Origin: Williamsia sp. 1135
GTDB lineage: Bacteria; Actinomycetota; Actinomycetes; Mycobacteriales; Mycobacteriaceae
Direction of reading: 5' to 3'
Length of the DNA: 64,000 nucleotides
Assembly: GCF_002095395.1 (NCBI RefSeq)
Contig: NZ_MJEI01000105.1
Location: forward strand, 186,001 to 250,000
Made by a program: the position numbers and the translations under genes. Below are positions 42,847-52,190 of the stretch, one piece after another. The notes beneath the pieces are model-generated. The model did not search any database and was not told where the DNA came from. It saw nothing but the letters and a program-made list of their open reading frames with translations. Numbering within the stretch: position 1 is the stretch's first letter; each line of letters starts with the position of its first letter.

Positions 42847-43806
42847 ATGATTGTGCCCATGCAGACCATCGGCGGAGACGGAGCGGAGCGGAGCTCGACC
42901 ATCAGCGGAGACGGAGCGGGGCAGAGTTCGGCGGGATCAGGGTCGATTGTCGTGACCGGGGTCGCAGGGCAACTGGGCACGCAACTTCGCACCCGCGGGG
43001 GTTCACGGGTGCGGGGGCTGACCTCCGCGCAGCTCGACATCACCGATCCGGTGTCCGTCTACCAGGCGCTGGGGAAGCTGGGACCCGGTGATGTGGTGAT
43101 CAACTGCGCGGCCTATACCGCGGTCGACAACGCCGAATCGGATCGCAGCACGGCTGCCGCCGTGAACGCGGATGGCCCGGGATATCTGGCTGAACACACC
43201 GCGCGGACCGGAGCACATCTGATCCACATCTCCACCGACTACGTGTTCACGGGTTCGTCATCGCGTCCCCTGGAACCGGGGGATCCGACGGGGCCCGACT
43301 CGGTGTACGGCGCGACGAAGCTCGCGGGCGAACAGGCTGTCCGCGCCGGCGATCCGGCGGCGACCATCGTCCGGACGGCGTGGGTCTACACCGGCGCCGC
43401 GAACTCGGCCGACTTCGTGGGCACCATGCGGCGGCTCGAAAAGGAGCGCGACACGGTGTCGGTGGTCACCGATCAGGTCGGGTCGCCGACCTATTCGGGT
43501 GATCTCGCCGACGGACTGCTCGAGCTGGCCGGGGAGGTGAGCGGTCCGGAATCGGTGGCGTCCGGGCAGATCCTGCACGCGACCAACGCGGGCAGTTGCA
43601 GTTGGTTCGACCTGGCTCAAGCGGTGTTCGTCGAAGTCGGTGCCGATCCGTCGCGGGTCCTGCCCACGACGTCGGCGGAGTTTCCTCGGCCGGCCCCGCG
43701 CCCGGCGTACTCCGTTCTCTCCGGACGGGCGTGGCAGGACGCCGCGCTCACACCGCTACGGGACTGGCGCGCGGCCTTGACGGCAGCGGTGCATAACGGT
43801 GGGTGA
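42847..43806 (+). CDS. rmlD: dTDP-4-dehydrorhamnose reductase
   Basis: A 319-residue short-chain dehydrogenase making dTDP-rhamnose, the donor for the galactan linker unit. 'VVTGVAGQLGTQL' is the NADPH loop, 'VINCAAYTAVDNAESD' the typical RmlD stretch, and 'SVYGATKLAGEQ' the catalytic YxxxK. The first 33 residues are not part of the fold and contain a 33-base tandem duplication (TIGGDGAERSS / TISGDGAGQSS). The ATG at 42847 or the next at 42859 is the start. It overlaps the wbbL frame at its end, and the two enzymes are consecutive steps. Confidence 0.94.
   Translation: MIVPMQTIGGDGAERSSTISGDGAGQSSAGSGSIVVTGVAGQLGTQLRTRGGSRVRGLTSAQLDITDPVSVYQALGKLGPGDVVINCAAYTAVDNAESDRSTAAAVNADGPGYLAEHTARTGAHLIHISTDYVFTGSSSRPLEPGDPTGPDSVYGATKLAGEQAVRAGDPAATIVRTAWVYTGAANSADFVGTMRRLEKERDTVSVVTDQVGSPTYSGDLADGLLELAGEVSGPESVASGQILHATNAGSCSWFDLAQAVFVEVGADPSRVLPTTSAEFPRPAPRPAYSVLSGRAWQDAALTPLRDWRAALTAAVHNGG
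42865..42930 (+). repeat. 33-bp tandem duplication in rmlD 5' end
   Basis: Two adjacent 33-base units (42865-42897 and 42898-42930) differ at only a handful of positions and encode TIGGDGAERSS and TISGDGAGQSS. The unit keeps the reading frame and lies before the Rossmann fold begins. Confidence 0.7.
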
Positions 43807-43873
43807 TTCATCCGTCGGGGTGAGCGGCGCGGCCGCGGATGCTGTCCTGTCCGGGCGACCCGGGGTGGCCGGT

Positions 43874-43888
43874 TACCCTGAGCCCGTG
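43874..43888 (+). promoter_or_regulatory. Candidate leaderless -10 element of wbbL
   Basis: TACCCT (43874-43879), then six bases, then GTG at 43886. This supports GTG 43886 as the wbbL start and an internal promoter at the end of rmlD. Confidence 0.5.
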
Positions 43889-44824
43889 ACTGCTGAGCCC
43901 ACCCCGAAAAGTCCGGTCCCGAAGCGTGTGGCGGTGGTGACGGTGACGTACTCGCCGGGGGAGTACCTGACGAGGTTCATCCAGACGCTGGAGCACGCGA
44001 CCGCGGCGAGCGCGACGGTGATCCTGGCCGACAACGGATCGGTCGACGGGGCTCCCGAGGCGGCGGCCGAGAAGTACGACAACGTCTCCTTGCTGCGCAC
44101 CGGTGGCAACATCGGCTACGGCGGCGCAATCAACCGGGCAGTCGCCGAGGTCGATCCGACGGCGGAGTTCGTGGTGGTCGCCAACCCCGACGTGGAGTGG
44201 GGGCCCGGCTCGATCGACGAGCTCTTCGAGGCAGCGGACCGCTGGCCACGGGCAGGCTCGCTGGGTCCGCTCATCCACGAACCCGACGGCACCGTCTACC
44301 CGTCTGCCCGACGTGTTCCCGACCTCGTATCCGGTACGGGTCACGCGGTGTTGGGCACGGTCTGGAAGTCGAATCCGTGGACGGCGGCCTACCGGCAACA
44401 TGACGAGGACATCTCCGAGCGACCGGTTGGCTGGTTGTCGGGCTCGTGTCTGCTGTTGCGCCGCGCCGCGTTCGATTCGATCGACGGCTTCGACTCGCGT
44501 TACTTCATGTACATGGAGGACGTGGATCTCGGTGACCGGCTCGGCAAGGCCGGGTGGCTGAACGTCTACGTGCCACAAGCTCAGATCCTGCACGCGAAAG
44601 GCCATGCGGCAGGCCGTGATCCGGGCGCGATGCTGCCGGCTCATCATCGCAGCGCCTATCGGTTCCAGGCCGATCGCCACCCACATTGGTGGCAGGCGCC
44701 GGTACGGCTGGCCTTGCGGGTGGGGCTCGCGGCACGGTCCGCGGTCGTGGTCCGTGCCGCCAAGCGTGCCGAAGGCCGCGACAACTCTCTGAACGGTGCC
44801 GACGCTCTCGGGCGGCTGAAGTGA
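43886..44824 (+). CDS. wbbL: Rhamnosyltransferase WbbL
   Basis: A GT2 rhamnosyltransferase that adds L-rhamnose to decaprenyl-PP-GlcNAc, making the linker between peptidoglycan and arabinogalactan; essential in mycobacteria. 'VAVVTVTYSPGEYLTRFIQT', 'ILADNGSVDGAPEAA', 'NIGYGGAINRAV', 'VVVANPDVEWGPGSIDELFE' and 'RPVGWLSGSCLLLRRAAFDS' followed by 'YFMYMEDVDLGDRLGKAGWL' match M. tuberculosis WbbL almost throughout. GTG 43886 (312 residues) is preferred because of the adjacent -10 element; GTG 43799, overlapping rmlD, would add 29 unconserved residues. manB follows after 11 bases. Confidence 0.94.
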   Translation: MTAEPTPKSPVPKRVAVVTVTYSPGEYLTRFIQTLEHATAASATVILADNGSVDGAPEAAAEKYDNVSLLRTGGNIGYGGAINRAVAEVDPTAEFVVVANPDVEWGPGSIDELFEAADRWPRAGSLGPLIHEPDGTVYPSARRVPDLVSGTGHAVLGTVWKSNPWTAAYRQHDEDISERPVGWLSGSCLLLRRAAFDSIDGFDSRYFMYMEDVDLGDRLGKAGWLNVYVPQAQILHAKGHAAGRDPGAMLPAHHRSAYRFQADRHPHWWQAPVRLALRVGLAARSAVVVRAAKRAEGRDNSLNGADALGRLK

Positions 44825-44835
44825 AAGGTGCGACC

Positions 44836-45939
44836 ATGACCTCGAATGAGACCTCGCAGACGACCTCGGTCGACGATGTCCAGGCGGTGATCCTTGTCGG
44901 CGGGAAAGGGACTCGCCTCCGGCCCCTGACGCTGTCGGCGCCGAAACCCATGTTGCCGACGGCAGGTCTGCCGTTCCTGACCCACCTCCTCGCACGAATC
45001 GGCGCCGCCGGTATCACCCGCATCGTGTTGGGTACCTCGTTCCAGTCCAAGGTGTTCGAACAGCATTTCGGCGATGGCTCCAAGATGGGGCTGTCGATCA
45101 CCTACGTGCACGAATCGGAGCCTCTCGGCACCGGCGGCGGGATCCGGAACGTGCTGTCGGAGCTCACCGCGGAGACCGTCCTGGTGTTCAACGGCGACGT
45201 CCTGTGCGGGACCGACGTGCGCTCGATCGTCGACACCCACCAGACCTCGGGCGCAGAGGTCACCCTCCACCTCGTGCGGGTCACCGATCCACGTGCATTC
45301 GGTTGTGTACCCACCGATTCCGAGGGGCGCGTCACCGCGTTCCTCGAGAAGACCCAGGATCCGCCGACCGACCAGATCAATGCCGGCTGCTACGTCTTCA
45401 ATCGTTCGGTGATCGAGACGATCCCGGAGGGTCGGCCGGTCTCGGTCGAACGTGAGGTCTTTCCGGGTCTGCTCGCCGAGGGCCGCCACGTCCAGGGTCA
45501 CGTCGACTCCGGGTACTGGCGCGACATGGGAACTCCGGAAGACTTCGTACGGGGCTCCGCGGACCTGGTGCGGGGCATCGCGCCATCTCCCGCGCTGCAC
45601 GGACACCGCGGGGAGTTCCTCGTTCACGACGGCGCGTCGGTGGGACCTGGCGCATTGCTGATCGGCGGCACGGTGGTGGGTCGCGGTGCCGAGATCGGTG
45701 CCGGAGCCCGCCTCGACGGTGCGGTGATCTTCGACGGTGCGGTGGTCGAGGCCGGCGCGGTGATCGAGCGGACCATTGTCGGATTCGGTGCGCGAATCGG
45801 TCCGCGGGCACTGATTCGCGACGGCGTGATCGGTGACGGCGCCGACATCGGTGCCCGGTGCGAGCTCCTGCGAGGGGCCCGGATCTGGCCGGGCGTGAAG
45901 ATCCCCGACGGTGGAATCAGGTTCTCGACCGATGTCTGA
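44836..45939 (+). CDS. manB: Mannose-1-phosphate guanylyltransferase (ManB/Rv3264c-like)
   Basis: A 367-residue sugar-1-phosphate nucleotidyltransferase. 'AVILVGGKGTRLRPLTLSAP' is the nucleotide-binding signature, 'PLGTGGGIRNVL' and 'VLVFNGDVLCGTDV' the active site, and the C-terminal 100 residues form a left-handed beta helix of hexapeptide repeats ('GGTVVGRGAEIGAGARLDGA'). Position and similarity follow Rv3264c, which makes GDP-mannose, the donor for mannolipids and lipomannan. The ATG is preceded by GAAAGG. It is the third gene of the rmlD-wbbL-manB string, and the GDSL gene overlaps its end. Confidence 0.9.
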   Translation: MTSNETSQTTSVDDVQAVILVGGKGTRLRPLTLSAPKPMLPTAGLPFLTHLLARIGAAGITRIVLGTSFQSKVFEQHFGDGSKMGLSITYVHESEPLGTGGGIRNVLSELTAETVLVFNGDVLCGTDVRSIVDTHQTSGAEVTLHLVRVTDPRAFGCVPTDSEGRVTAFLEKTQDPPTDQINAGCYVFNRSVIETIPEGRPVSVEREVFPGLLAEGRHVQGHVDSGYWRDMGTPEDFVRGSADLVRGIAPSPALHGHRGEFLVHDGASVGPGALLIGGTVVGRGAEIGAGARLDGAVIFDGAVVEAGAVIERTIVGFGARIGPRALIRDGVIGDGADIGARCELLRGARIWPGVKIPDGGIRFSTDV

Positions 45940-46726
45940 GGTGAGCGCGCCGCCGAGATTCAAACGCTTTGTTGCCCTGGGCGATTCGTTCGTCGAGGGG
46001 GTTGGCGACGTCGAGCCTCGCTGTCCGAACGGTGTTCGGGGCTGGGCTGATCGGGTCGCTGAGGTGATGGCGCGGGCGGACCCCGAGTTCCGGTACGCGA
46101 ACCTGGGGATCCGGGGCCGGGTCCTGTCTGCGGTGCTCGGTGAGCAGTTGGAACCCGCGCTGGCGATGAATCCGGATCTGGTGGCGATCTGTGCGGGCGC
46201 CAACGATCTTCTGCGTCCGAGTGCCGACATCGACGCGCTGATCGAGACCTATGACGAGGCGATCGGGCGACTGCAGGCGAACGGGGCCACGGTCGTCACC
46301 TTCACCGCCTATGACACCGGCGGGAAGTCGGTGTTCGGGGCGTTACGTGGGCGGTTCGCGGTCTACAACGAATTGCTCAGGGAGGTCATCGAACGCCGCG
46401 AGGTGACGCTGGTCGACTTCTGGCGGATGCGGGTGTACTCAGAACCACGCATGTGGGAGTTCGACCGGCTGCACATGTCCACCGCCGGACACGTGTACAT
46501 GGCGATCGAGGTACTCCGCGCACTTGGCATCGACAACGATCTGATTCCGGTGGAACTGGGTCCGGCGCAGCGGGTTTCGCCCACGCAGCGGCGGCGCGAC
46601 AGTCGTCAGTGGACTGTGGAGTACGCCATTCCCTGGGTGGGTAGGCGTCTGCGTGGCGTGTCCACGGGCGACACCATCCGGCCGAAGTATCCCGAGCTGA
46701 CCGCGATGGCCCCGAGCGAGAGCTGA
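45932..46726 (+). CDS. SGNH/GDSL-family hydrolase
   Basis: A 264-residue SGNH hydrolase with the catalytic Ser19 in 'FVALGDSFVEGVGD', the oxyanion Gly in 'YANLGIRG', Asn in 'CAGANDLL', and the Asp-His pair in 'FDRLHMSTAGHVYMA'. No signal peptide is seen, so it is cytoplasmic or membrane-associated. The start overlaps the manB stop by eight bases, suggesting translational coupling. Likely an esterase; it could remove acyl or acetyl groups from an envelope precursor, but that is inference from context only. Confidence 0.88.
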   Translation: MSEVSAPPRFKRFVALGDSFVEGVGDVEPRCPNGVRGWADRVAEVMARADPEFRYANLGIRGRVLSAVLGEQLEPALAMNPDLVAICAGANDLLRPSADIDALIETYDEAIGRLQANGATVVTFTAYDTGGKSVFGALRGRFAVYNELLREVIERREVTLVDFWRMRVYSEPRMWEFDRLHMSTAGHVYMAIEVLRALGIDNDLIPVELGPAQRVSPTQRRRDSRQWTVEYAIPWVGRRLRGVSTGDTIRPKYPELTAMAPSES

Positions 46727-46766
46727 TCGAGGACCCGGGACCGGCGGTCTCGAGACCCACCCCTGT

Positions 46767-47465
46767 TCACGGCGTCTCCGGTTCTACCTGTGCTTTTGCT
46801 GCTGCGAGCAGTCCTCGACCGAGTGGGATGACGACGGGCAGGAGAGAGTCGTCGTCGGCGATGAGCAGGGCCGCCTCACGTGCGGCGAGCGCGGCGGGGT
46901 CGGCGCTGGCGGGGTCGGCGACGGTCCCGTCTGCGGAGGCGTTGTGGACCACCAGGACTCCGCCCGCGCGCAGCAGGCGTAGTCCCTCCGCGACGAATCT
47001 GGGCTGATCGGTCACGGCGCCGTCGATGAACACCAGGTCATATCCGGCGTCCGAGAGTCGGGGGAGAACCTCGGCGGCTCGGCCGTTGATCAGCCTGGTG
47101 CGCGACGGGCCGATCCCGGCGGTGCTGAACGCGAGTTTCGCTGCTCGATGATGTTCGGCCTCGGAGTCGATCGTGGTGAGCACCCCTTCGGTGCGCATGC
47201 CGTTGAGCAACCACAGGCCGCTGATGCCCGCGCCCGTCCCGACCTCGACCACCGCCTTGGCGTTCACCAGACGGGCCAGGAGCGACAACGTCGCCCCGAC
47301 CGCCGGCGTGATGGCCGGTGCGCCGAGTTCGTCCGAGCGCTCCCGGGCCAGCCGCAGCGCCTCGTCCTCGACGATCGCAGCTTCGGCGTAGCGGCTCAGC
47401 ACCGTCGGATCGATGGTGGCTGATCCCGTCGCTTCGGAGTTTGCGGGGACGCTGTGATCTGACAC
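46767..47465 (-). CDS. O-methyltransferase (Rv1220c-like)
   Basis: A SAM-dependent O-methyltransferase of the catechol/caffeoyl-CoA type. '[20 protein letters not shown]' is the SAM-binding motif I, '[20 protein letters not shown]' follows, and '[17 protein letters not shown]' holds the metal-binding Asp. The GTG at 47465 gives 232 residues; an ATG at 47495 would add ten. It is divergent from sigE exactly as Rv1220c is in M. tuberculosis. The substrate is unknown. Confidence 0.9.
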   Translation of the reverse strand: MSDHSVPANSEATGSATIDPTVLSRYAEAAIVEDEALRLARERSDELGAPAITPAVGATLSLLARLVNAKAVVEVGTGAGISGLWLLNGMRTEGVLTTIDSEAEHHRAAKLAFSTAGIGPSRTRLINGRAAEVLPRLSDAGYDLVFIDGAVTDQPRFVAEGLRLLRAGGVLVVHNASADGTVADPASADPAALAAREAALLIADDDSLLPVVIPLGRGLLAAAKAQVEPETP

Positions 47466-47575
47466 GGGTACGAGGTTAGCGCCGTCGCCGCCCATGATGG
47501 CCTAGGCGCGCTGAGCTGCCCGGCGTGCGGATCGGCGGTGAATGGCCCGCTGAACTGCGAGAAAATGGTTGTGAC

Positions 47576-47604
47576 TCTCAGGTAACACTCAGCCCTCTCA
47601 TAGT
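47576..47604 (+). promoter_or_regulatory. Direct CTCAG repeats and -10 upstream of sigE
   Basis: CTCAG occurs at 47577-47581 and 47588-47592, 11 bases apart, with a related CTCAT at 47597-47601 running into CATAGT (47599-47604), a possible -10. The 8-base direct repeats with a short spacer resemble what I recall of MprA boxes, and sigE is an MprA target in M. tuberculosis. The match is by eye. Confidence 0.4.
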
Positions 47605-47747
47605 GCGTGCACACCCCGGTCAGACAAGGTCATAGGGGAACAAAGCAGGCAGGCTTCGATGTTGGACCGATTGGGTATCAATACCTGGATCCCATCTTTG
47701 AGGGTGCGCAATACGACCGGCGTGAGCAGTTGGTCCTGGGGAGAAAA

Positions 47748-48440
47748 GTGGAGTTGATCGTGATCGATGCCAACACCGAAACCGACAGGGCAGACATTGC
47801 GGTGGGCGAAGGCCACTCCGATGGTGTGACAGGCGTGCTCGAGACGACCGGCGATCCGATTCCCGAAGGCGGTACCGCAAGGTTCGATGCGACCGGCGAT
47901 TCCACTCTCATGCCGGCCTGGGACGATCTGGTTCGTGAGCACGCAGACCGCGTTTACCGGCTGGCCTACCGCCTGTCGGGTAACCAGCACGATGCCGAAG
48001 ACCTGACGCAGGAGACCTTCATCCGGGTGTTCCGTTCGCTGTCGAGCTACAAGGCGGGGACGTTCGAAGGGTGGCTGCATCGCATCACCACGAACCTGTT
48101 CCTCGACATGGTGCGGCGCCGCAACAAGATTCGGATGGAGGCACTGCCCGAAGATTACGAGCGGGTTCCCGGCAACGAGCCCGATCCCGAGCAGATCTTC
48201 CATGACGCGAACCTCGACCCGGACCTGCAGAGTGCACTCGACTCCCTTGCTCCCGAGTTCCGTGCGGCAGTCGTGCTCTGCGACATCGAAGGTCTGTCCT
48301 ACGAGGAGATCGCCACCACCCTCGGGGTCAAGCTTGGTACCGTGCGCAGCCGCATCCACCGCGGCCGGCAGGCCATCCGGGATCATCTCGCGTCCAGTGG
48401 TCACCACTCGGGCCGCTCCGTCCTCGCGCAGGACTTCTGA
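47748..48440 (+). CDS. sigE: ECF sigma factor SigE
   Basis: A 230-residue extracytoplasmic-function sigma factor. Region 2 includes '[20 protein letters not shown]' and '[20 protein letters not shown]', with '[15 protein letters not shown]' binding the -10; region 4 is '[20 protein letters not shown]' to '[20 protein letters not shown]'. These are near-identical to mycobacterial SigE, which controls surface and envelope stress. GTG 47748 with GGGGAG upstream is taken as the start; the frame is open back to GTG 47607, and M. tuberculosis sigE also has alternative starts. rseA and htrA follow, the known regulon partners. Confidence 0.94.
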   Translation: MELIVIDANTETDRADIAVGEGHSDGVTGVLETTGDPIPEGGTARFDATGDSTLMPAWDDLVREHADRVYRLAYRLSGNQHDAEDLTQETFIRVFRSLSSYKAGTFEGWLHRITTNLFLDMVRRRNKIRMEALPEDYERVPGNEPDPEQIFHDANLDPDLQSALDSLAPEFRAAVVLCDIEGLSYEEIATTLGVKLGTVRSRIHRGRQAIRDHLASSGHHSGRSVLAQDF

Positions 48441-48598
48441 GGCACTACGACTGCAGACACCCGCGGTCCGCGGAACTCGCGGGACTGCACGAACGTTGTT
48501 TCGGTGGATGACGACGACAACCGGCGGTCCGCGCCGGGATTCCGTACAGTCGGATTCTGACGTCGCAGGTGCGACACCGATGCGAAGGGGTGAAGACG

Positions 48599-49102
48599 AT
48601 GGACGAGCGCACTCCCGACGATTCGCGCACCAAGGATTCCGAGCACGACACTTCGAAGGGCCTGCGGAACCGCCGTCGGGTGCTCGGCTGGTTACCGGCA
48701 TCGTCGATGCTGACCCAGAACAAGAGTTATCGCGCACCCGGCAGCGCCGGGGGCCGAAAGTTCCTCTCGACCGAGCATCTCGCGACCGAAGCGGTCGCTG
48801 CATACGTCGACGGCGAACTGCGGATGAATGCCTACATGCGGGCGTCCCAGCATCTCCAGGCGTGTTCACAGTGCCGGGCCGAGGTCGAGGCCCAGAGCGC
48901 GGCCCGCGCCGCGCTCCGTCGGTCGGGTGAGGTCACCATGCCCGCCGGTCTGCTCGGCGAACTGAACCAGATCCCGACCCGCGAGATCGACATTCGAATG
49001 GCCGACGGCGGTGCCCGCGACGATCGGCGTGTCGGCGAGGAATCGCCGCTGGACGCTCCAGGCTTCCCCGTCCACCGCGGTCAGCGGCGGCGCAATCGGT
49101 AG
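48599..49102 (+). CDS. rseA: Anti-sigma-E factor RseA (zinc-associated)
   Basis: A 167-residue soluble zinc-associated anti-sigma factor. The ZAS motif HxxxCxxC is His85, Cys89, Cys92 ('QHLQACSQCRAEV') and an upstream helix 'HLATEAVAAYVDGELRMNAY' completes the sigma-binding fold. There is no membrane helix, as in mycobacterial RseA, which is released from SigE by oxidation or by phosphorylation and ClpC-dependent degradation. The N-terminal 55 residues are basic and probably disordered. It lies 158 bases after sigE, and the htrA start follows after 115 bases. Confidence 0.91.
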   Translation: MDERTPDDSRTKDSEHDTSKGLRNRRRVLGWLPASSMLTQNKSYRAPGSAGGRKFLSTEHLATEAVAAYVDGELRMNAYMRASQHLQACSQCRAEVEAQSAARAALRRSGEVTMPAGLLGELNQIPTREIDIRMADGGARDDRRVGEESPLDAPGFPVHRGQRRRNR

Positions 49103-49217
49103 GACCGGTGCCAGGTAGCCTCGGTGAGGATCACCCGGTACACCCGGTGATGTCCAGGCGACCAGCTGCAAGCGAGGGGTTCGAGTTCTTGATGAGACCG
49201 GTGATTCGGGCGGGCCA

Positions 49218-50741
49218 GTGACAGACGCTGACAACAACGGCTCGCAGCCATCTCCGCGGCGGCCGGACGGTGATCTCGCGCGAGGCTCGGTCGACCAGGC
49301 GCCGCGACTGGCGCCACGCCCCAATTCGCACCCTGCCGTACCGGAGCAGACCACCGCAGTGTTCGGCAGGCCCGACGGCGTCGCCGGCGCATTCGCCCCG
49401 CCCGAGGCCGGTCGAACGCGTCCCGCGCAACCGGTGATCGCCGACCCCGACCCTGTACTGCAAGAGGCATTCTCCCGTCCTGAGGGTGCCGACACCCTTC
49501 AGCGTGATCCCGACTCCCGATTCGGTGTGAAGGAATCGACACCGGAGCCTGCCGACCCGTGGCGCGATCCCGACGCGGCCGCTGCGCTGAGCGCGCCGGC
49601 GGTCGGCACTCCTGTGCCGCCTCCACCGTCGACCCCGGGCCCCAAACTCGGCGTCAGCGAAGTCCTCTTCGACCGCAAGGTCAGCTGGAGGGCGCTCGCG
49701 GTACTCACCGTCATCGCTGTGGTCATCGGGCTCGCCGGCGGGCTGATCGGACGGCTGACGGCCGAGGTTTCTTCACCCCTGCACTCCGATACGGTCTCCC
49801 TCTCGGGCAGTGATGACGACAACGAAGACGAGCCCCGCAGCCAGGTGGCGCGGGTCGCGCAGGCGGTCGAGAAGTCCGTCGTGATGATCGATGTCCGCCT
49901 CGCGGACGGCGGCGGCACCGGTTCAGGTGTGGTGATCGACAAAGAGGGATACATCGTCACCAACAATCACGTCATCTCGATGGCGGCCAACGATCGCAGC
50001 GCCAAGCTGGAGGTCGTCTTCTCCGATCGCACCCGGGTCCCGGCGCGGATCGTGGGTCGCGACATCCGCACCGACCTCGCGGTCCTCAAGGTCGACGGCG
50101 TCGACAACCTCACGGTCGCGAAGCTGGGTGACTCCAGCAAGATCCAGATCGGCGAGGAAGTCGTCGCATTCGGAGCCCCCCTCGGTCTGGACCAGACGGT
50201 CACCAGCGGGATTGTCAGCGCCGAGGGCCGTGCGGTCCCACTGCGGCCCGACGAGACATCCGACACCGACGCGGTGATCGACGCCATCCAGACCGATGCG
50301 GCGATCAACCCCGGTAACTCCGGTGGTCCGCTGGTGGACGATCAGGGGCGGGTCATCGGGATCAACACCGCCGGACTGGCACCCGGCGGCGGCTCCATCG
50401 GCCTCGGTTTCGCCATCCCCGTCAACGAGTTCCTCCCGATCGCTCAGGCCCTGATCAAGGACGGCCGGGTGGTGCACGCGCAGATCGGCGTCAACGCGAG
50501 TTCGGTGCGGAACGACCGCGTGCTCGGCGCGCAGGTGCGCAACGTGGTCGAGGGATCGCCGGCCGCACGAGCTGGTATCCGTGAAGGCGACGTGATCACC
50601 AAATTCGGCGATCGGGTCATCGAGGACGCCGACGAGCTCACCGTGGCCGTTCGTACCTCCGAGATCGGTGCGGACGTGCCGTTCGAGTACTGGCGCGACG
50701 GACGCACCTTCGACGCGACCATCACCCCCGCCAGCGATTGA
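49218..50741 (+). CDS. htrA: HtrA-like membrane serine protease
   Basis: A 507-residue membrane-anchored protease. Residues 1-150 are a disordered cytoplasmic region, the membrane helix is about 157-178 ('AVLTVIAVVIGLAGGLIG'), and the trypsin-like domain has the triad His251 ('IVTNNHVIS'), Asp286 ('RTDLAVLKV') and Ser368 ('NPGNSGGPLV'). One PDZ domain follows from about 405 ('VVEGSPAARAGIREGDVITK'). The GTG start has no close ribosome binding site. It belongs to the SigE envelope-stress locus and would process misfolded proteins outside the membrane. Confidence 0.94.
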   Translation: MTDADNNGSQPSPRRPDGDLARGSVDQAPRLAPRPNSHPAVPEQTTAVFGRPDGVAGAFAPPEAGRTRPAQPVIADPDPVLQEAFSRPEGADTLQRDPDSRFGVKESTPEPADPWRDPDAAAALSAPAVGTPVPPPPSTPGPKLGVSEVLFDRKVSWRALAVLTVIAVVIGLAGGLIGRLTAEVSSPLHSDTVSLSGSDDDNEDEPRSQVARVAQAVEKSVVMIDVRLADGGGTGSGVVIDKEGYIVTNNHVISMAANDRSAKLEVVFSDRTRVPARIVGRDIRTDLAVLKVDGVDNLTVAKLGDSSKIQIGEEVVAFGAPLGLDQTVTSGIVSAEGRAVPLRPDETSDTDAVIDAIQTDAAINPGNSGGPLVDDQGRVIGINTAGLAPGGGSIGLGFAIPVNEFLPIAQALIKDGRVVHAQIGVNASSVRNDRVLGAQVRNVVEGSPAARAGIREGDVITKFGDRVIEDADELTVAVRTSEIGADVPFEYWRDGRTFDATITPASD

Positions 50742-50775
50742 CACCCGTTCGATTCGACAGTTCGCCTGCGCACAG

Positions 50776-50790
50776 TAACCTGGAGCGGTG
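50776..50790 (+). promoter_or_regulatory. -10 element of leaderless tatB
   Basis: TAACCT (50776-50781) is followed by GGAGCG and GTG at 50788. The six-base spacing fits a leaderless transcript, although GGAG is also near enough to serve weakly as a ribosome binding site if transcription begins further upstream. Confidence 0.5.
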
Positions 50791-51318
50791 TTCAGCAGCA
50801 TCGGTTGGGGTGAGATAGCGGTCTTGATGATCGCCGGCCTGGTCATCCTCGGTCCCGAGCGTCTCCCCAGCGCGATCTCGTGGACCATGAAATCGATCCG
50901 GCAGGTTCGCGATTACGCGACCGGTGCCACCAGCGCTCTCAAGGACGATCTCGGGGCGGACTTCGAAGATCTCCGCAAACCGCTCGCCGAACTCAACGAG
51001 CTGCGCGGTATGAGCCCGCGTTCGGTGATCACCAAACATCTGCTCGACGGTGACGATTCGATCTTCACGGGCAAGTTCGATTCAGGTCAGTCGAAGATCA
51101 AGCCGGTGTCCCAGCCCCTGCCGACCACGGATGAGAACTCCACGGTGGTGTCGCTCGGCAAGGGCACCGAATCAAGCAAGGGCACCGGGTCCGACATGGG
51201 CGCAGGGTCCGGCAACGACACCGGGGCGGGTAAGACCCCCGACCTGAGCAAGACGGGCGGGTCGACCGAGCCCGCGGCTTCCGCGACGAGCTCGGTCGAT
51301 CGCTGGGACGCCACCTGA
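50788..51318 (+). CDS. tatB: Sec-independent translocase protein TatB
   Basis: A 176-residue TatB. The short N-terminal membrane helix '[20 protein letters not shown]' and the hinge '[10 protein letters not shown]' are typical, followed by an amphipathic helix '[20 protein letters not shown]'. The last 70 residues are a low-complexity Ser/Gly/Thr tail. TatB passes twin-arginine substrates from TatC to TatA. The gene follows htrA at the same place as Rv1224 in M. tuberculosis. Confidence 0.93.
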   Translation: MFSSIGWGEIAVLMIAGLVILGPERLPSAISWTMKSIRQVRDYATGATSALKDDLGADFEDLRKPLAELNELRGMSPRSVITKHLLDGDDSIFTGKFDSGQSKIKPVSQPLPTTDENSTVVSLGKGTESSKGTGSDMGAGSGNDTGAGKTPDLSKTGGSTEPAASATSSVDRWDAT

Positions 51319-51354
51319 TCTCAGCGGCTCACGTGTCTCAGCGCCCCACGTCTC

Positions 51355-52190
51355 TCAGCGCCGCAGCCGCCGATACGCCCTCGTGGACAACGCCATGAAC
51401 ACCAGGCTGATCGCCGCAGGCCAGATGACCGCGAAGCCGATGGCCCACGCGTCCAACGGTCCGCCGGTCACCCCCGTCGGATTTCCGAAGAGGTCGCGGG
51501 TGGCCGTGGCGGTGGCCGATATCGGATTCCAGGCCGCCACTGTGCCGAGCCACCCGGGCATGGTCTCCACCGAGACGATCGCGGTCGAGAGGAATCCGAT
51601 CGGCCAGACCAGGACCTGAACGCCGAGGTCGCCGATTCGCTCGGGAACGTCAGCCCGAGAAAGATCCCGACCCACAACAGTGAGAACCTCAGGGCCAGCA
51701 ACAGGACGATCGCGAGCGCGGCCGAGGCGGGATCTGAGTCGATCGTCCAACCGATCAGCAGGCCGCCGACGATCAGTACCGAGAGCTCGACGACCGAGTT
51801 GAGCATGTCGGCGCCCACCCGGCCGAGCGCCACCGCGACGTTGCCGATGGGCATCGAACGGAAGCGGTCGGTGATGCCTTTCTTGGCGTCGGCGGCCATC
51901 GCAGCGGTCGTCGTCTCGACACCGAACATCATGCTCAACGCGAGCATTCCGGGTACGAGAAAGGCAATGTAGTCGGCTCGGTCCGAATCGTCGACTCCCG
52001 GAATGTCGATCGCGCCGCCGAAGAGGAACCCGAAGACCAGAAGCAGCATGATCGAGAACGCCAGCCCGAAGATCGGTGTCCAGGGATCACGCCGCCAGTG
52101 CGCGAGGTCGCGTGAGGCGATGATCCATCCCGCGCGCAGGGTGCCTGTTCTCGTCGACTCGGTGGCCGCTCTCATCTGTCGATCGTTCAT
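51355..52190 (-). pseudogene. Frameshifted DrrB-type ABC-2 permease
   Basis: Frame 1 from ATG 52190 encodes the N-terminal 60% of a DrrB-like permease ('RDPWTPIFGLAFSIMLLLVF', 'AADAKKGITDRFRSMPIGNV', 'LLALRFSLLWVGIFLGLTFP') and then turns into Arg/Ser/Pro-rich nonsense. The expected continuation is found in another frame, 'RIGDLGVQVLVWPIGFLSTA' then 'ETMPGWLGTVAAWNPISATA', ending at 51355. The switch falls at about 51636-51646 and needs a one-base deletion relative to an intact gene. The start overlaps the ATPase stop as ATGA. A real decay or an assembly error are both possible. Confidence 0.8.

Noticed and set aside
51355-52190. Programmed frameshift in the ABC-2 permease
   Set aside because: No slippery run or stimulating hairpin is apparent at the switch, and the adjacent ATPase gene is broken independently.
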